The notes: a model not told the origin generated them from the letters alone. Positions 1-6,020 are shown, counted from the first letter of the stretch. The stretch: DNA of 6,335 nucleotides from Rhodospirillaceae bacterium (GCA_003536545.1 DPZW01000163.1:1950-8284); one strand, 5' to 3'. Program-made: numbers and translations.

Positions 1-78
1 GCCGAAGGCCGGGTGAATATTATCGATGAGCAGGTTTTTATTGCCGGCATCCATGAATCCGGTAAAATCAGCGCATAG
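1..78 (+). CDS. 3' end of an unidentified gene (last 25 codons)
   Basis: Frame 1 is open from the window edge to a TAG at 76-78. The visible tail contains RVNIIDEQVFIAG and ends HESGKISA. It has no membrane segment or motif that I can assign to a family. The stop codon overlaps the ribosome-binding site (AGGAG, 77-81) of the next gene, and only 9 bases separate this stop from the next start. The fragment is therefore probably the real C-terminus of a gene co-transcribed with the small oxidase-type protein. The function cannot be judged from so short a piece. A short beta-strand-rich C-terminal domain would suit the residues, but that is a guess. Confidence 0.6.
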   Translation, partial: AEGRVNIIDEQVFIAGIHESGKISA

Positions 79-87
79 GAGACTTCC

Positions 88-219
88 ATGGCATACCACG
101 AAACCCAATCCGAAGAATACAACCCGGCACGCGATTACACGCGCGTGATGAACTGGTTTAAATGGGGCGCAGTTGTCTGCATTGTTCTCACAGTCCTTTT
201 AACGCTGCTGATTGGCTAG
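88..219 (+). CDS. aa3-type cytochrome c oxidase subunit IV-like small membrane protein
   Basis: This is a 43-residue protein starting MAYHETQSEEY. It has a soluble acidic N-terminus (residues 1-18), a short amphipathic stretch (MNWFKWGA, 21-28) and one hydrophobic helix (about 27-42) ending at the stop. That layout matches the tiny alphaproteobacterial aa3-type cytochrome c oxidase subunit IV family (COX4_pro_2): about 45 residues, a charged N-terminus, a Phe/Trp-Lys-Trp-Gly-like run and one terminal transmembrane helix. Members associate with haem-copper oxidase in the inner membrane; their exact role is poorly known. AGGAG at 77-81 is 6 bases before the ATG, so the start is well supported. 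It is preceded closely by another gene and followed at once by a terminator. The family call rests on layout and resemblance, since so short a protein has no catalytic motif. Confidence 0.72.
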   Translation: MAYHETQSEEYNPARDYTRVMNWFKWGAVVCIVLTVLLTLLIG

Positions 220-223
220 CCAT

Positions 224-253
224 AAAAAAAGCTGCGCGAAAAGCGCAGCTTTT
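224..253. terminator. Bidirectional intrinsic terminator between the oxidase-type gene and ndk
   Basis: AAAAGCTGCGC (227-237) pairs perfectly with GCGCAGCTTTT (243-253) around the 5-base loop GAAAA, giving an 11-bp stem. Read on the plus strand, the stem ends in TTTT and stops the small-subunit gene, whose stop is 5 bases upstream of 224. Read on the minus strand, the run of seven A at 224-230 becomes T7 after the stem, 22 bases beyond the ndk stop. One hairpin therefore serves both convergent genes, with the better T-tract facing ndk. Confidence 0.9.
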
Positions 254-274
254 ATCAGTTATCTCATCACAAAA

Positions 275-697
275 TTAACCGACGATTTCTTCAGGCTTGA
301 AGAAGAACGGGATTTCAATCGCCGCATTTTCCGGGCTGTCAGAGCCATGCACGGAGTTAGCCTCAATCGACTCGGCAAACTCTTTGCGGATTGTGCCTGC
401 ATCGGCATTTTCAGGATTGGTTGCACCCATCACGTCGCGGTATTTTGCGATCGCGTTTTCGCCTTCCAATACCTGTACCACCACCGGACCCGACACCATG
501 AAGCCGACCAGATCCATAAAGAATGGACGTTCACGGTGCACGGCATAAAATTCTTCCGCCTGTGCACGCGTGAGTTTGACGCGTTTTTGCGCCACGATTT
601 TAAGGCCGGATTTTTCGATCAGGGCATTGATCGCACCTGTCAGGTTGCGGCGGGTTGCATCTGGCTTGATGATTGAAAAGGTACGCTCGATGGCCAT
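275..697 (-). CDS. ndk: Nucleoside diphosphate kinase
   Basis: The 140-residue product is full length for bacterial Ndk. The enzyme moves the gamma-phosphate of ATP to other nucleoside diphosphates through a phosphohistidine intermediate in the cytoplasm. The start MAIERTFSIIKPDA carries the conserved nucleotide-site Lys11. The active-site signature NSVHGSD places the catalytic histidine at residue 117. YRDVMGATNP (86-95) and the C-terminal FFFKPEEIVG are typical. On the minus strand AGAGG lies about 6 bases before the ATG, which fixes the start. The gene is divergent from mazG across a 51-base gap and ends at the shared hairpin 224-253, so it appears to be monocistronic. All catalytic residues are present. 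Confidence 0.98.
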   Translation of the reverse strand: MAIERTFSIIKPDATRRNLTGAINALIEKSGLKIVAQKRVKLTRAQAEEFYAVHRERPFFMDLVGFMVSGPVVVQVLEGENAIAKYRDVMGATNPENADAGTIRKEFAESIEANSVHGSDSPENAAIEIPFFFKPEEIVG

Positions 698-734
698 TTT
701 TTCCTCTATTGGCTTGGTTTTTTCTTGGGCGACC

Positions 735-762
735 TATATAGCAGGTGAATGATGAATGACAA
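735..762 (-). promoter_or_regulatory. Candidate ndk promoter
   Basis: On the minus strand TTGTCA (757-762; 5 of 6 matches to TTGACA) is followed after 16 bases by TATATA (735-740). This predicts an RNA start near 728 and a leader of about 30 bases before the ndk ATG, including its AGAGG. The -35 box lies inside the first codons of mazG. TATATA is its own complement, so it could also act as the -10 of mazG on the plus strand, with a weak TTGGTT (714-719) as -35 at a short 15-base spacing. Prediction by eye only. Confidence 0.45.
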
Positions 763-1561
763 GGCCAAAGACCTGCCCAGCCAGCCAATTTCACGCCTTT
801 TGGCGATTATGGCCCAGCTGCGCAACCCCGATGGCGGCTGCGCCTGGGACCTGGAACAGGATTTTGCCAGCATCGCCCCCTATACGATTGAAGAGGCCTA
901 TGAAGTCGCCGATGCCATTCAACGCGGTGACATGGATGGCCTGCGTGGCGAGCTGGGTGATTTATTGTTACAGGTGGTTTTCCATGCGCAAATGGCAAAT
1001 GAAAAAAACCTGTTTGATTTTGAGGATGTTGCCACAGCGATTGCCGATAAAATGATCAAGCGTCATCCGCATGTGTTTGGCGACGCAGATGCACGCACCA
1101 CCGATGGGCAGTTGGATGCATGGGAAAAACAAAAAGCGGAAGAGCGCGCGGCAGACGGCGCGACATCCGCGCTGGACGGCGTGGCTGCTGCCCTGCCCGC
1201 CTTGATGCGCGCGCAAAAATTACAAAGCCGCGCGGCCAAGGTTGGATTTGAATGGGAAACCGCCGCAGATATTTTGCCAAAACTGGACGAAGAAATTTTA
1301 GAAGTGAAAGAAGCCATGACCGGCAATGACCGTAATCATCTGGCCGAGGAACTGGGTGATGCGTTATTCGTTCTGGTCAACCTGATCCGCAAATCCGGAT
1401 TTGATGCCGAAGAGCTCATGCGGGCGGCGAATGATAAATTCACCCGTCGTTTTCACGCAATGGAACGGCTGGCACGGCAAGACAATCAGGAATTCAATAA
1501 CTTGGACCTTGATGCTCAGGAAAAGCTTTGGCAACGTGCGAAAGCTAAAACAATAACTTAG
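749..1561 (+). CDS. mazG: Nucleoside triphosphate pyrophosphohydrolase MazG
   Basis: The 270-residue product is full length for the two-domain MazG, which hydrolyses NTPs and dNTPs to the monophosphate and pyrophosphate and thereby clears abnormal nucleotides or tunes nucleotide pools. The N-terminal MazG domain (about 15-115) has LRNPDGGCAWD (24-34) and the metal-binding helices TIEEAYEVADAI (46-57) and GELGDLLLQVVFHA (67-80), giving the E48/E49/E52 plus E68/D71 pattern. KRHPHVFGD (104-112) is a family signature. The C-terminal MazG domain (about 165-240) repeats the theme with DEEILEVKEA (180-189), EELGDALFVLVN (200-211) and KFTRRF (230-235). The start is ambiguous: ATGATG gives Met at 749 or 752. 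AGGTGA (743-748) abuts the first ATG, so 752 has the more normal spacing. The stop overlaps the prepilin peptidase gene by 17 bases, tail to tail. Confidence 0.95.
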   Translation: MMNDKAKDLPSQPISRLLAIMAQLRNPDGGCAWDLEQDFASIAPYTIEEAYEVADAIQRGDMDGLRGELGDLLLQVVFHAQMANEKNLFDFEDVATAIADKMIKRHPHVFGDADARTTDGQLDAWEKQKAEERAADGATSALDGVAAALPALMRAQKLQSRAAKVGFEWETAADILPKLDEEILEVKEAMTGNDRNHLAEELGDALFVLVNLIRKSGFDAEELMRAANDKFTRRFHAMERLARQDNQEFNNLDLDAQEKLWQRAKAKTIT

Positions 1562-2336
1562 ACAGCAACTCTTCAAGCATTACTGTTGCAAAAATTGCCA
1601 TGCAGATCGCCGGGCCATAAGGAAAAGCCCCCAGCGGCACATCGGCAGATTGCTTGGTGGGCACATCCAACCGTTTCCAGATAAAATAAGACAAAATCCC
1701 AAATAATCCGGATAGCAGCAGCAGTGCCGGTAAAACCTTAAAGCCCACCCACGGCCCTGCAGCAAACAACAGCTTGAGATCACCGCCGCCCATGGATTCC
1801 TGTTCGTTCATGCGCTCGACAATGAAGGCCGCCAAAAATGCTGTCAGAAATAACATCAGGCCCGCAGCAATCCCCGTAAGAGCTGCAACCCATGTGCCCT
1901 CCACATTCCACCGCCAGGCAATGCCAAATACAAACAGCAGCAACACAAGCCGATTGGGGATAATGTAATTCTCCCAATCAATCACGATAATGAGCACAAG
2001 AATTAAAACAAAAACCAGACCCAGCGCGCCCAGAAGTGTGAAGCCGTATTTCATGAAGATGAGAGCTGACAGCGTCGCCGTCAGACCCTCAATGACGGGA
2101 TAGCGTGCAGAAATTTTATTGCCGCAGGAACAGATTTTATTTTTGATAAAATAAGACAGAATTGGGATTAAATCAGACGGCCCCAATTTGCGACCACAAC
2201 CCGGGCATTGTGAGCGACCCCACCACGACGTTTTCCGCAGCCATCGCCACGATGCCATACCGGCAAAGCTGCCCAGCAAGAGACCCAACAGAAAACCGAA
2301 TCCGGCACGAATCAATATGTCATCTAAAATCATCAT
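1545..2336 (-). CDS. pilD: Prepilin peptidase / N-methyltransferase (type IV leader peptidase, aspartic protease A24)
   Basis: This 263-residue polytopic inner-membrane enzyme belongs to the family that cleaves prepilin leaders after glycine and usually N-methylates the new N-terminus. GSFAGMASWR (22-31) starts the N-terminal methylase-like region, followed by CPGC (44-47), LIPILSYF (56-63), a second cysteine cluster CSC (69-71) and ISARYPVIEG (75-84). The two catalytic aspartates are D120 (IDWENYIIPN) and D186 in the GxGD-type motif MGGGDLKLL. About seven or eight hydrophobic helices are visible. The second cysteine pair is CxC rather than the usual CxxC. Start: ATGATG gives Met at 2336 or 2333, with only AGGG directly before it, so the ribosome-binding site is weak. 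Being divergent from pilN, it is probably the peptidase for this pilus, as pilU is in R64. A role for a wider set of prepilins is possible. Confidence 0.93.
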   Translation of the reverse strand: MMILDDILIRAGFGFLLGLLLGSFAGMASWRWLRKTSWWGRSQCPGCGRKLGPSDLIPILSYFIKNKICSCGNKISARYPVIEGLTATLSALIFMKYGFTLLGALGLVFVLILVLIIVIDWENYIIPNRLVLLLFVFGIAWRWNVEGTWVAALTGIAAGLMLFLTAFLAAFIVERMNEQESMGGGDLKLLFAAGPWVGFKVLPALLLLSGLFGILSYFIWKRLDVPTKQSADVPLGAFPYGPAICMAIFATVMLEELLSKLLF

Positions 2337-2346
2337 CCCTGTTTTT

Positions 2347-2352
2347 ATTGTA
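2347..2352 (-). promoter_or_regulatory. Candidate -10 box for the prepilin peptidase gene
   Basis: TACAAT on the minus strand matches 5 of 6 bases of TATAAT. A TTGCCA (2365-2370) lies only 12 bases upstream, too close for a standard -35; paired at 17 bases it would point to TAAAAA (2342-2347) instead. Either reading puts the RNA start within about 0-5 bases of the ATG, so the message would be leaderless or nearly so, consistent with the poor ribosome-binding site. Confidence 0.3.
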
Positions 2353-2376
2353 CAAAACCCATAGTGGCAAGCGGCT

Positions 2377-2417
2377 TAGCGGTTGACGGAAACCAGTGAA
2401 ATCGTCATGCTACGTCA
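2377..2417 (+). repeat. TGACG/CGTCA inverted repeat with a second CGTCA copy in the pilN control region
   Basis: TAGC (2377-2380) and TGACG (2384-2388) are mirrored by CGTCA (2403-2407) and GCTA (2409-2412). As RNA this forms a 5-bp plus 4-bp stem with a 14-base loop. A second CGTCA stands at 2413-2417, ten bases after the first, so TGACG could pair with either copy. As DNA, the two direct CGTCA copies are one helical turn apart and overlap the likely pilN promoter, which suits an operator. No known regulator site was recognised. Confidence 0.5.
2383..2411 (+). promoter_or_regulatory. Candidate pilN operon promoter
   Basis: TTGACG (2383-2388) matches 5 of 6 bases of the sigma-70 -35 box. At the ideal 17-base spacing the -10 would be CATGCT (2406-2411), which keeps the important A2 and T6 but matches only 3 of 6. 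The predicted RNA start is near 2418, just before the terminator-like hairpin at 2421. The weak -10 together with the overlapping CGTCA repeats suggests a promoter that needs an activator. Prediction by eye. Confidence 0.35.
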
Positions 2418-2420
2418 CAG

Positions 2421-2458
2421 AAGGGACCGTTCGATTCGAGCGTTCCCCTTTTATTTTT
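2421..2458 (+). terminator. Intrinsic-terminator-like hairpin upstream of pilN
   Basis: The upper stem is six pairs (2428-2433 with 2437-2442, loop ATT, one G-U pair). Below it, after a C/U mismatch, AGGG/UCCC pairs four more bases (2423-2426 with 2444-2447). A bulged C2448 and two A-U pairs (2421-2422 with 2449-2450) follow. The 3' side runs straight into TTTTATTTTT (2449-2458). This is a textbook factor-independent terminator shape on the plus strand only. No plus-strand gene lies upstream; the stretch back to 1561 is occupied by the minus-strand peptidase gene. It therefore fits an attenuator in the pilN leader, the end of a small RNA, or a block to transcripts entering from the left. Confidence 0.75.
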
Positions 2459-2473
2459 AGCCCGGGGTAAAAA
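2454..2473 (+). promoter_or_regulatory. Near-palindrome containing the pilN ribosome-binding site
   Basis: TTTTTAGCCCGGGGTAAAAA reads as its own reverse complement except for one G/G pair (2460 and 2467). The GGGG at 2464-2467 is the only plausible Shine-Dalgarno sequence for pilN and lies 11 bases before the ATG, a long spacing. GGGG could also pair with the CCCC at 2445-2448 on the 3' arm of the preceding hairpin, so terminator folding and ribosome access may compete. Whether it is a DNA operator, an RNA switch or chance cannot be told from one sequence. Confidence 0.4.
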
Positions 2474-2478
2474 TCAAA

Positions 2479-4107
2479 ATGTCTTCCAATTTTCGCACGC
2501 GCAATTGCCTTTTAATGACTGCCGCGATGGCAGTTTTGCTGACAGGTTGTGATGGCCTATTCCCCCTGAAAAGCGAAGAGACGATTAATTCAGTTTATGA
2601 TGCCAACAAGGCGCGCATGGCAGATGTCAGATCCGGAAGTCCTGATCTGCGCCAATCCAGCGACCCCCTAAGCGTCAGCAATGACGTATGGATTGGCAAC
2701 CAGGCTGTACGGATGCGCCGCGGCCAGCCTTTGCCGAACAAGTTTGACACCGATCGTGGTTTCACCATGGTTTCTTCCGCACCTATGACCTTGGCGATGA
2801 TTGCGACGCAAATCGCCAATAGCACCAATATTCCAGTGCGCCTGGGTGATATGCAAATGTCGACCACCGATGCTGCGGTGCCTTCATTTGGCGGTGATAT
2901 GAATGCAGCAACGATGAGCATTTCTTATGAAGGATCGCTTTCAACCTTCCTGGATCAGATTGCCAGCCAGTTTGATGTATCATGGCGTTACGATGGCAGC
3001 AGCCTTTACCTTTATCGTTATGAGAGCCGGACTTTTGCAGTTGAAGCCATGCCCGGTAAATCCACAGTCGGCGATGAATTTGACACAGGCTCGGAAAGCG
3101 GCGGCGGCAGTTCGACTGGTGGCAGCAGCAGTTCATCACAGGATATCAAACAGAAAAACCAGATGGAAGCTGAGCTGGATTACTGGAAAGACCTTGAAAC
3201 AACCATCAAGGGCGTTTTGGGAAGCGATGGCACCCTCACCTTAATGCCAACATCAGGCACCATCACTGTCAATGCGCGTCCCGCCAAGCTTGCACAGGTG
3301 GCGCAATTCCTGGATAGCGAAAACCATCGCCTATCGAAACAGATTGCCATTGATGTTTCGGTCTATAACGTCACGCTGCGTGACACCGATAGTTATGGCC
3401 TGAACCTGAATACGGTTTTTGATGGCCAGTTGTTCGGCAACGCAACCACCATTGAATTAGGCGCAACGGGCAGCGGCCCCGGCATCCCCGCTGATCCATC
3501 CGCCATCACACAGGGAAGCCTGAGCATTGCCATGCTTTCTCCCCATTGGGACATTACGGCTGTACCACGCGCACTTTCAACCGTGGGGAATGTTTCTGTG
3601 GTCACGCGCTCGCCGATTGTGACGCTGAACAACCGCCCTGCTTCGCGTAAAATTACCGTGGACCGTGCATATCTTGCAGCTGTCACCACGACACTGACAG
3701 AGACGGGATCTGAAACGGCTCTGACACCGGGCACTATCAATACGGGTTTCACGCTGCAACTCTTGCCACGCATGATGCCGGATGGCCGCATTCTCTTGCA
3801 ATACTCTATCCGCATCAGTGATCTGGTTGGCGAGCCCACCACCATCACATCAGGCGGCAATACCATTCAGCTGCCCGAAGTCGATAACAAGATTTTCGTG
3901 CAACAGGCCGTGCTGCAAAATGGTGCGACGCTTGTGCTGTCCGGTTTTGAACGTGACCGCGATCTTGATAACTCTCGCGGGATTGGCTCTGCAACCAATT
4001 GGCTGCTGGGCGGCGGGATGTCGAACGACCAACGCAGGGAACAGCTGGTGATTACTATTACCCCCCACGATGTGTCACCTGAGCGCGGGAGCGTGAGTGG
4101 CTCATGA
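2479..4107 (+). CDS. pilN: PilN-family type IVb pilus outer-membrane secretin (lipoprotein)
   Basis: The 542-residue product is close in size to R64 PilN and BfpB secretins, which form the multimeric outer-membrane channel for the pilus. A lipoprotein signal (R6 and R8, hydrophobic core 11-21, lipobox LTGC) puts the lipidated cysteine at 24. Residues 95-190 form an N0/STN-like domain, then a Gly/Ser linker (203-220) and an N1-like ring-building domain (237-282). The secretin core spans 287-532, with SPIVTLNNRPA (379-388 region), LLPRMMPDGRILLQYSI (428-444), VQQAVLQNGATLVLSGFERD (474-493) and the closing strand REQLVITITPH (520-530). Residue +2 after the cysteine is Asp. The Met1 start is chosen because it gives a complete n-region. 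Its stop overlaps the pilO start (ATGA, 4104-4107). GspD of type II secretion is less likely: it is usually longer, with more N-domains, and the neighbours are PilO2 and PilP. Confidence 0.93.
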   Translation: MSSNFRTRNCLLMTAAMAVLLTGCDGLFPLKSEETINSVYDANKARMADVRSGSPDLRQSSDPLSVSNDVWIGNQAVRMRRGQPLPNKFDTDRGFTMVSSAPMTLAMIATQIANSTNIPVRLGDMQMSTTDAAVPSFGGDMNAATMSISYEGSLSTFLDQIASQFDVSWRYDGSSLYLYRYESRTFAVEAMPGKSTVGDEFDTGSESGGGSSTGGSSSSSQDIKQKNQMEAELDYWKDLETTIKGVLGSDGTLTLMPTSGTITVNARPAKLAQVAQFLDSENHRLSKQIAIDVSVYNVTLRDTDSYGLNLNTVFDGQLFGNATTIELGATGSGPGIPADPSAITQGSLSIAMLSPHWDITAVPRALSTVGNVSVVTRSPIVTLNNRPASRKITVDRAYLAAVTTTLTETGSETALTPGTINTGFTLQLLPRMMPDGRILLQYSIRISDLVGEPTTITSGGNTIQLPEVDNKIFVQQAVLQNGATLVLSGFERDRDLDNSRGIGSATNWLLGGGMSNDQRREQLVITITPHDVSPERGSVSGS

Positions 4108-5324
4108 CCGCAGGTGTTGTTACTGTAGGTGGCACGAAATACGCGGCAGGTCTTTATTGGCAACCGTCACCGGATAAGAATATCGCCAACGCAGCGCGTG
4201 CAGCCGCGAAACAACCTGGCTTTCAGGCAGAGTTTTTCTGTGTGCGGCCTGGTGGCAAAGCACAATCCGTTGGCCAGTTTGGTCTTGGGATTGCAGCCGC
4301 GGGCCATCGTTCCGGCATGCCTTCTCTCGCCGCCTGTCTGGCCAACCAGCAGAACGGTTCGTGGGCAGGCGCATTTCGCGTTGCTGAGGGTTTATATTTT
4401 ATTGCGGTCCGCGACGACCTGATTGATCCGGATGGTGACGCATGGTTTGCGCATGATGATGATGCCCATGCGCGTCTGGAACAGGAAATATCCCGCGGTG
4501 GATTAGCCGAAGTTTATTGCCCGTCTGAATGGGGCGTACAAGGCAGCGAAGCAACGGGTATTACCTCTATTCTCACCGGCCGCCGCGATGTGACTTTGCA
4601 GGATGTCGGGGTTCCGAAATCCCTGCTCTATGGATTATTCGCCGTACTTTTGATTGGCGCGATTGGTTATGGCGGTTTCAGCTATTGGCAAACGAAAGAA
4701 AATGAACGTATTGCGCGCGAACAGGCCGCCATGCAGGCACAAATGAATGCCAATATGCCAACCATTGAATATCCCAAATCCTGGCAGGATGCGCCATTAC
4801 CCATGCAATATTTGAAGGCCTGCGAACAGGCTTTGGCAAATCTGCAGGCATCCTATCTGGGATGGAGCCTCAACAGCCTGAGCTGCAGTGGCACCACACT
4901 TTCTGCTTCGTGGTCACGTGGCGGCGGCGCGGGTTATGCCGAACTGCCTGCAGGCGGCAAAGCACAAATGGATGCTTCGCTGACAACTGCCAACATCAGC
5001 GTACCATTGGAAAATATCCCGCCGCGCGGGCCAGAAACTTTGGCATATTATGGCCTGATTGATGAAGCCGCACTTTATAAAAACTGGCCGGTATCGCTGG
5101 TTCTATTGCCGGATGATATGGTTGCTGTTGCAGAAAATCAGCCACCACCGCCGCCGCCATTATGGCGCAAGCGTTCTGTCACTTACACACTCAGCAGTGC
5201 GCCGTGGTTGCGTCCTGATTTATTTGAATCTGTGCCGGGATTGATTATCACATCAGTGACCCAGCCCAGCCAAACCAACTTTACCGTCGAGGGGATTATC
5301 TATGAAAACAAACAACCTGAATAA
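4104..5324 (+). CDS. pilO: PilO2-type type IVb pilus inner-membrane assembly protein
   Basis: The 406-residue bitopic protein resembles the PAP/R64 PilO (PilO2) family, which sits in the inner membrane and links the cytoplasmic motor side to the periplasmic part. Residues 1-170 form a cytoplasmic domain, with GGTKYAAGLYW near the start and a VYCPSEWG motif (137-144). One transmembrane helix lies at about 173-195. A charged/Gln-rich stretch (198-217) follows, then a periplasmic domain to the end. The periplasmic part has two cysteines, C240 and C261, that could form a disulphide, and a six-proline run (347-352). ATGA overlap with pilN and a weak upstream Shine-Dalgarno imply translational coupling. 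It overlaps pilP by 23 bases. The call rests on topology, size, position between pilN and pilP, and general resemblance; there is no catalytic motif. Confidence 0.85.
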   Translation: MTAGVVTVGGTKYAAGLYWQPSPDKNIANAARAAAKQPGFQAEFFCVRPGGKAQSVGQFGLGIAAAGHRSGMPSLAACLANQQNGSWAGAFRVAEGLYFIAVRDDLIDPDGDAWFAHDDDAHARLEQEISRGGLAEVYCPSEWGVQGSEATGITSILTGRRDVTLQDVGVPKSLLYGLFAVLLIGAIGYGGFSYWQTKENERIAREQAAMQAQMNANMPTIEYPKSWQDAPLPMQYLKACEQALANLQASYLGWSLNSLSCSGTTLSASWSRGGGAGYAELPAGGKAQMDASLTTANISVPLENIPPRGPETLAYYGLIDEAALYKNWPVSLVLLPDDMVAVAENQPPPPPPLWRKRSVTYTLSSAPWLRPDLFESVPGLIITSVTQPSQTNFTVEGIIYENKQPE

Positions 5325-6015
5325 ATCATTATTCATTGCTGCAGCTTTGATGCTCACTGTATCTGGTGCGGCATTTGCACAAACATCCCTCACGCAGGAA
5401 GGCGAGACTGTAACGCCGGACATGACGATGAGCACACCTGAAACACCTGCGGCCCCCGCAACGCCCACAGTTAACGTGCCATCTACCATGCCGACCGTAA
5501 CCAGCAGCACCGCGTCAGATGCATCTTCTGATCCGGCTGTTTCTGCGGTACTCGATCGCCTGAAGCAAGATTCCACACCGCTATCCATCAGCGATATGTC
5601 TGCTGCACAGGATGCGCTGGCCCGCCTGAACCTGCTGAATGAAATTGAACAGAAACTTTCGCAGATTGAAGAAACACGCCAGAAACGCCAATACGGTGCT
5701 TTTGCTCCCATGGGTGCGATGCCCGTGGCTGGCATGCCTGTGATGGAATCCGCAGCTGGTTATCCGGCCATGGGCAATCCTCCAGCCTTTGCCAGTACCA
5801 GCAGTGCCAGTGAAGGCCCAGAAATTATTTCCATCACGGGCGCGGGCGGCAACTACCGGGCAAACCTGAATGTGGATGGTCGTACTGTCACCGCCAAGAA
5901 CGGAACTGTTTTACCCGATGGCAGCAAAGTAACCCACATCAGTGCCAGCGGTGTTAGCGTTAGCAAAAAGGGCAAAACATCCAAATTGTCTTTTATGCAA
6001 CAAACGGCCGAATAG
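5302..6015 (+). CDS. pilP: Type IV pilus biogenesis protein PilP (periplasmic)
   Basis: This 237-residue secreted protein has a Sec signal peptide: n-region K2/K8, hydrophobic 10-22, AFA before a likely cut at 26/27. A Thr/Pro/Ala-rich linker (36-72) is followed by a predicted coiled coil (about 97-130, ALARLNLLNEIEQKLSQIEE) and a Met/Pro-rich low-complexity stretch (134-165). The C-terminal beta domain (173-232) contains IISITGAGGNYRANLNVDG, then NGTVLPDGSKV and THISASGVSV, the pattern of the PilP family, which is thought to bridge the inner-membrane complex to the secretin. AGGGG at about 5290-5294 is near the ATG, and the gene overlaps the end of pilO by 23 bases in another frame. It is longer than the roughly 150 residues I recall for plasmid PilP, the excess being the low-complexity parts. 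Confidence 0.87.
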   Translation: MKTNNLNKSLFIAAALMLTVSGAAFAQTSLTQEGETVTPDMTMSTPETPAAPATPTVNVPSTMPTVTSSTASDASSDPAVSAVLDRLKQDSTPLSISDMSAAQDALARLNLLNEIEQKLSQIEETRQKRQYGAFAPMGAMPVAGMPVMESAAGYPAMGNPPAFASTSSASEGPEIISITGAGGNYRANLNVDGRTVTAKNGTVLPDGSKVTHISASGVSVSKKGKTSKLSFMQQTAE

Positions 6016-6020
6016 AATTT

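Noticed and set aside
212..676. Plus-strand open frame (154 codons) opposite ndk
   Set aside because: It begins inside the oxidase-subunit gene, runs through the terminator hairpin and is antisense to a catalytically complete Ndk.
2337..2478. Riboswitch (for example cyclic-di-GMP class I) in the pilN leader
   Set aside because: Cyclic-di-GMP control of pili made this attractive, but I could not match the conserved core of that class or of other common classes. I keep only the hairpin and repeat descriptions.
3393..3866. Long minus-strand open frame (157 codons) inside pilN
   Set aside because: It lies wholly opposite the conserved secretin core, has no ribosome-binding site of note, and its translation is composition-driven with no domain. 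It is a shadow of pilN.
5142..5159. Six-proline run in PilO as a translation-stall regulatory site
   Set aside because: Polyproline can stall ribosomes without EF-P, but a single periplasmic linker run is common and nothing nearby suggests a regulatory use.
5253..5735. Minus-strand open frame (160 codons) across the pilO end and pilP start
   Set aside because: It is antisense to two well-supported genes, and its Ser/Val-rich translation mirrors the Thr/Pro-rich linker of PilP. There is no independent support.
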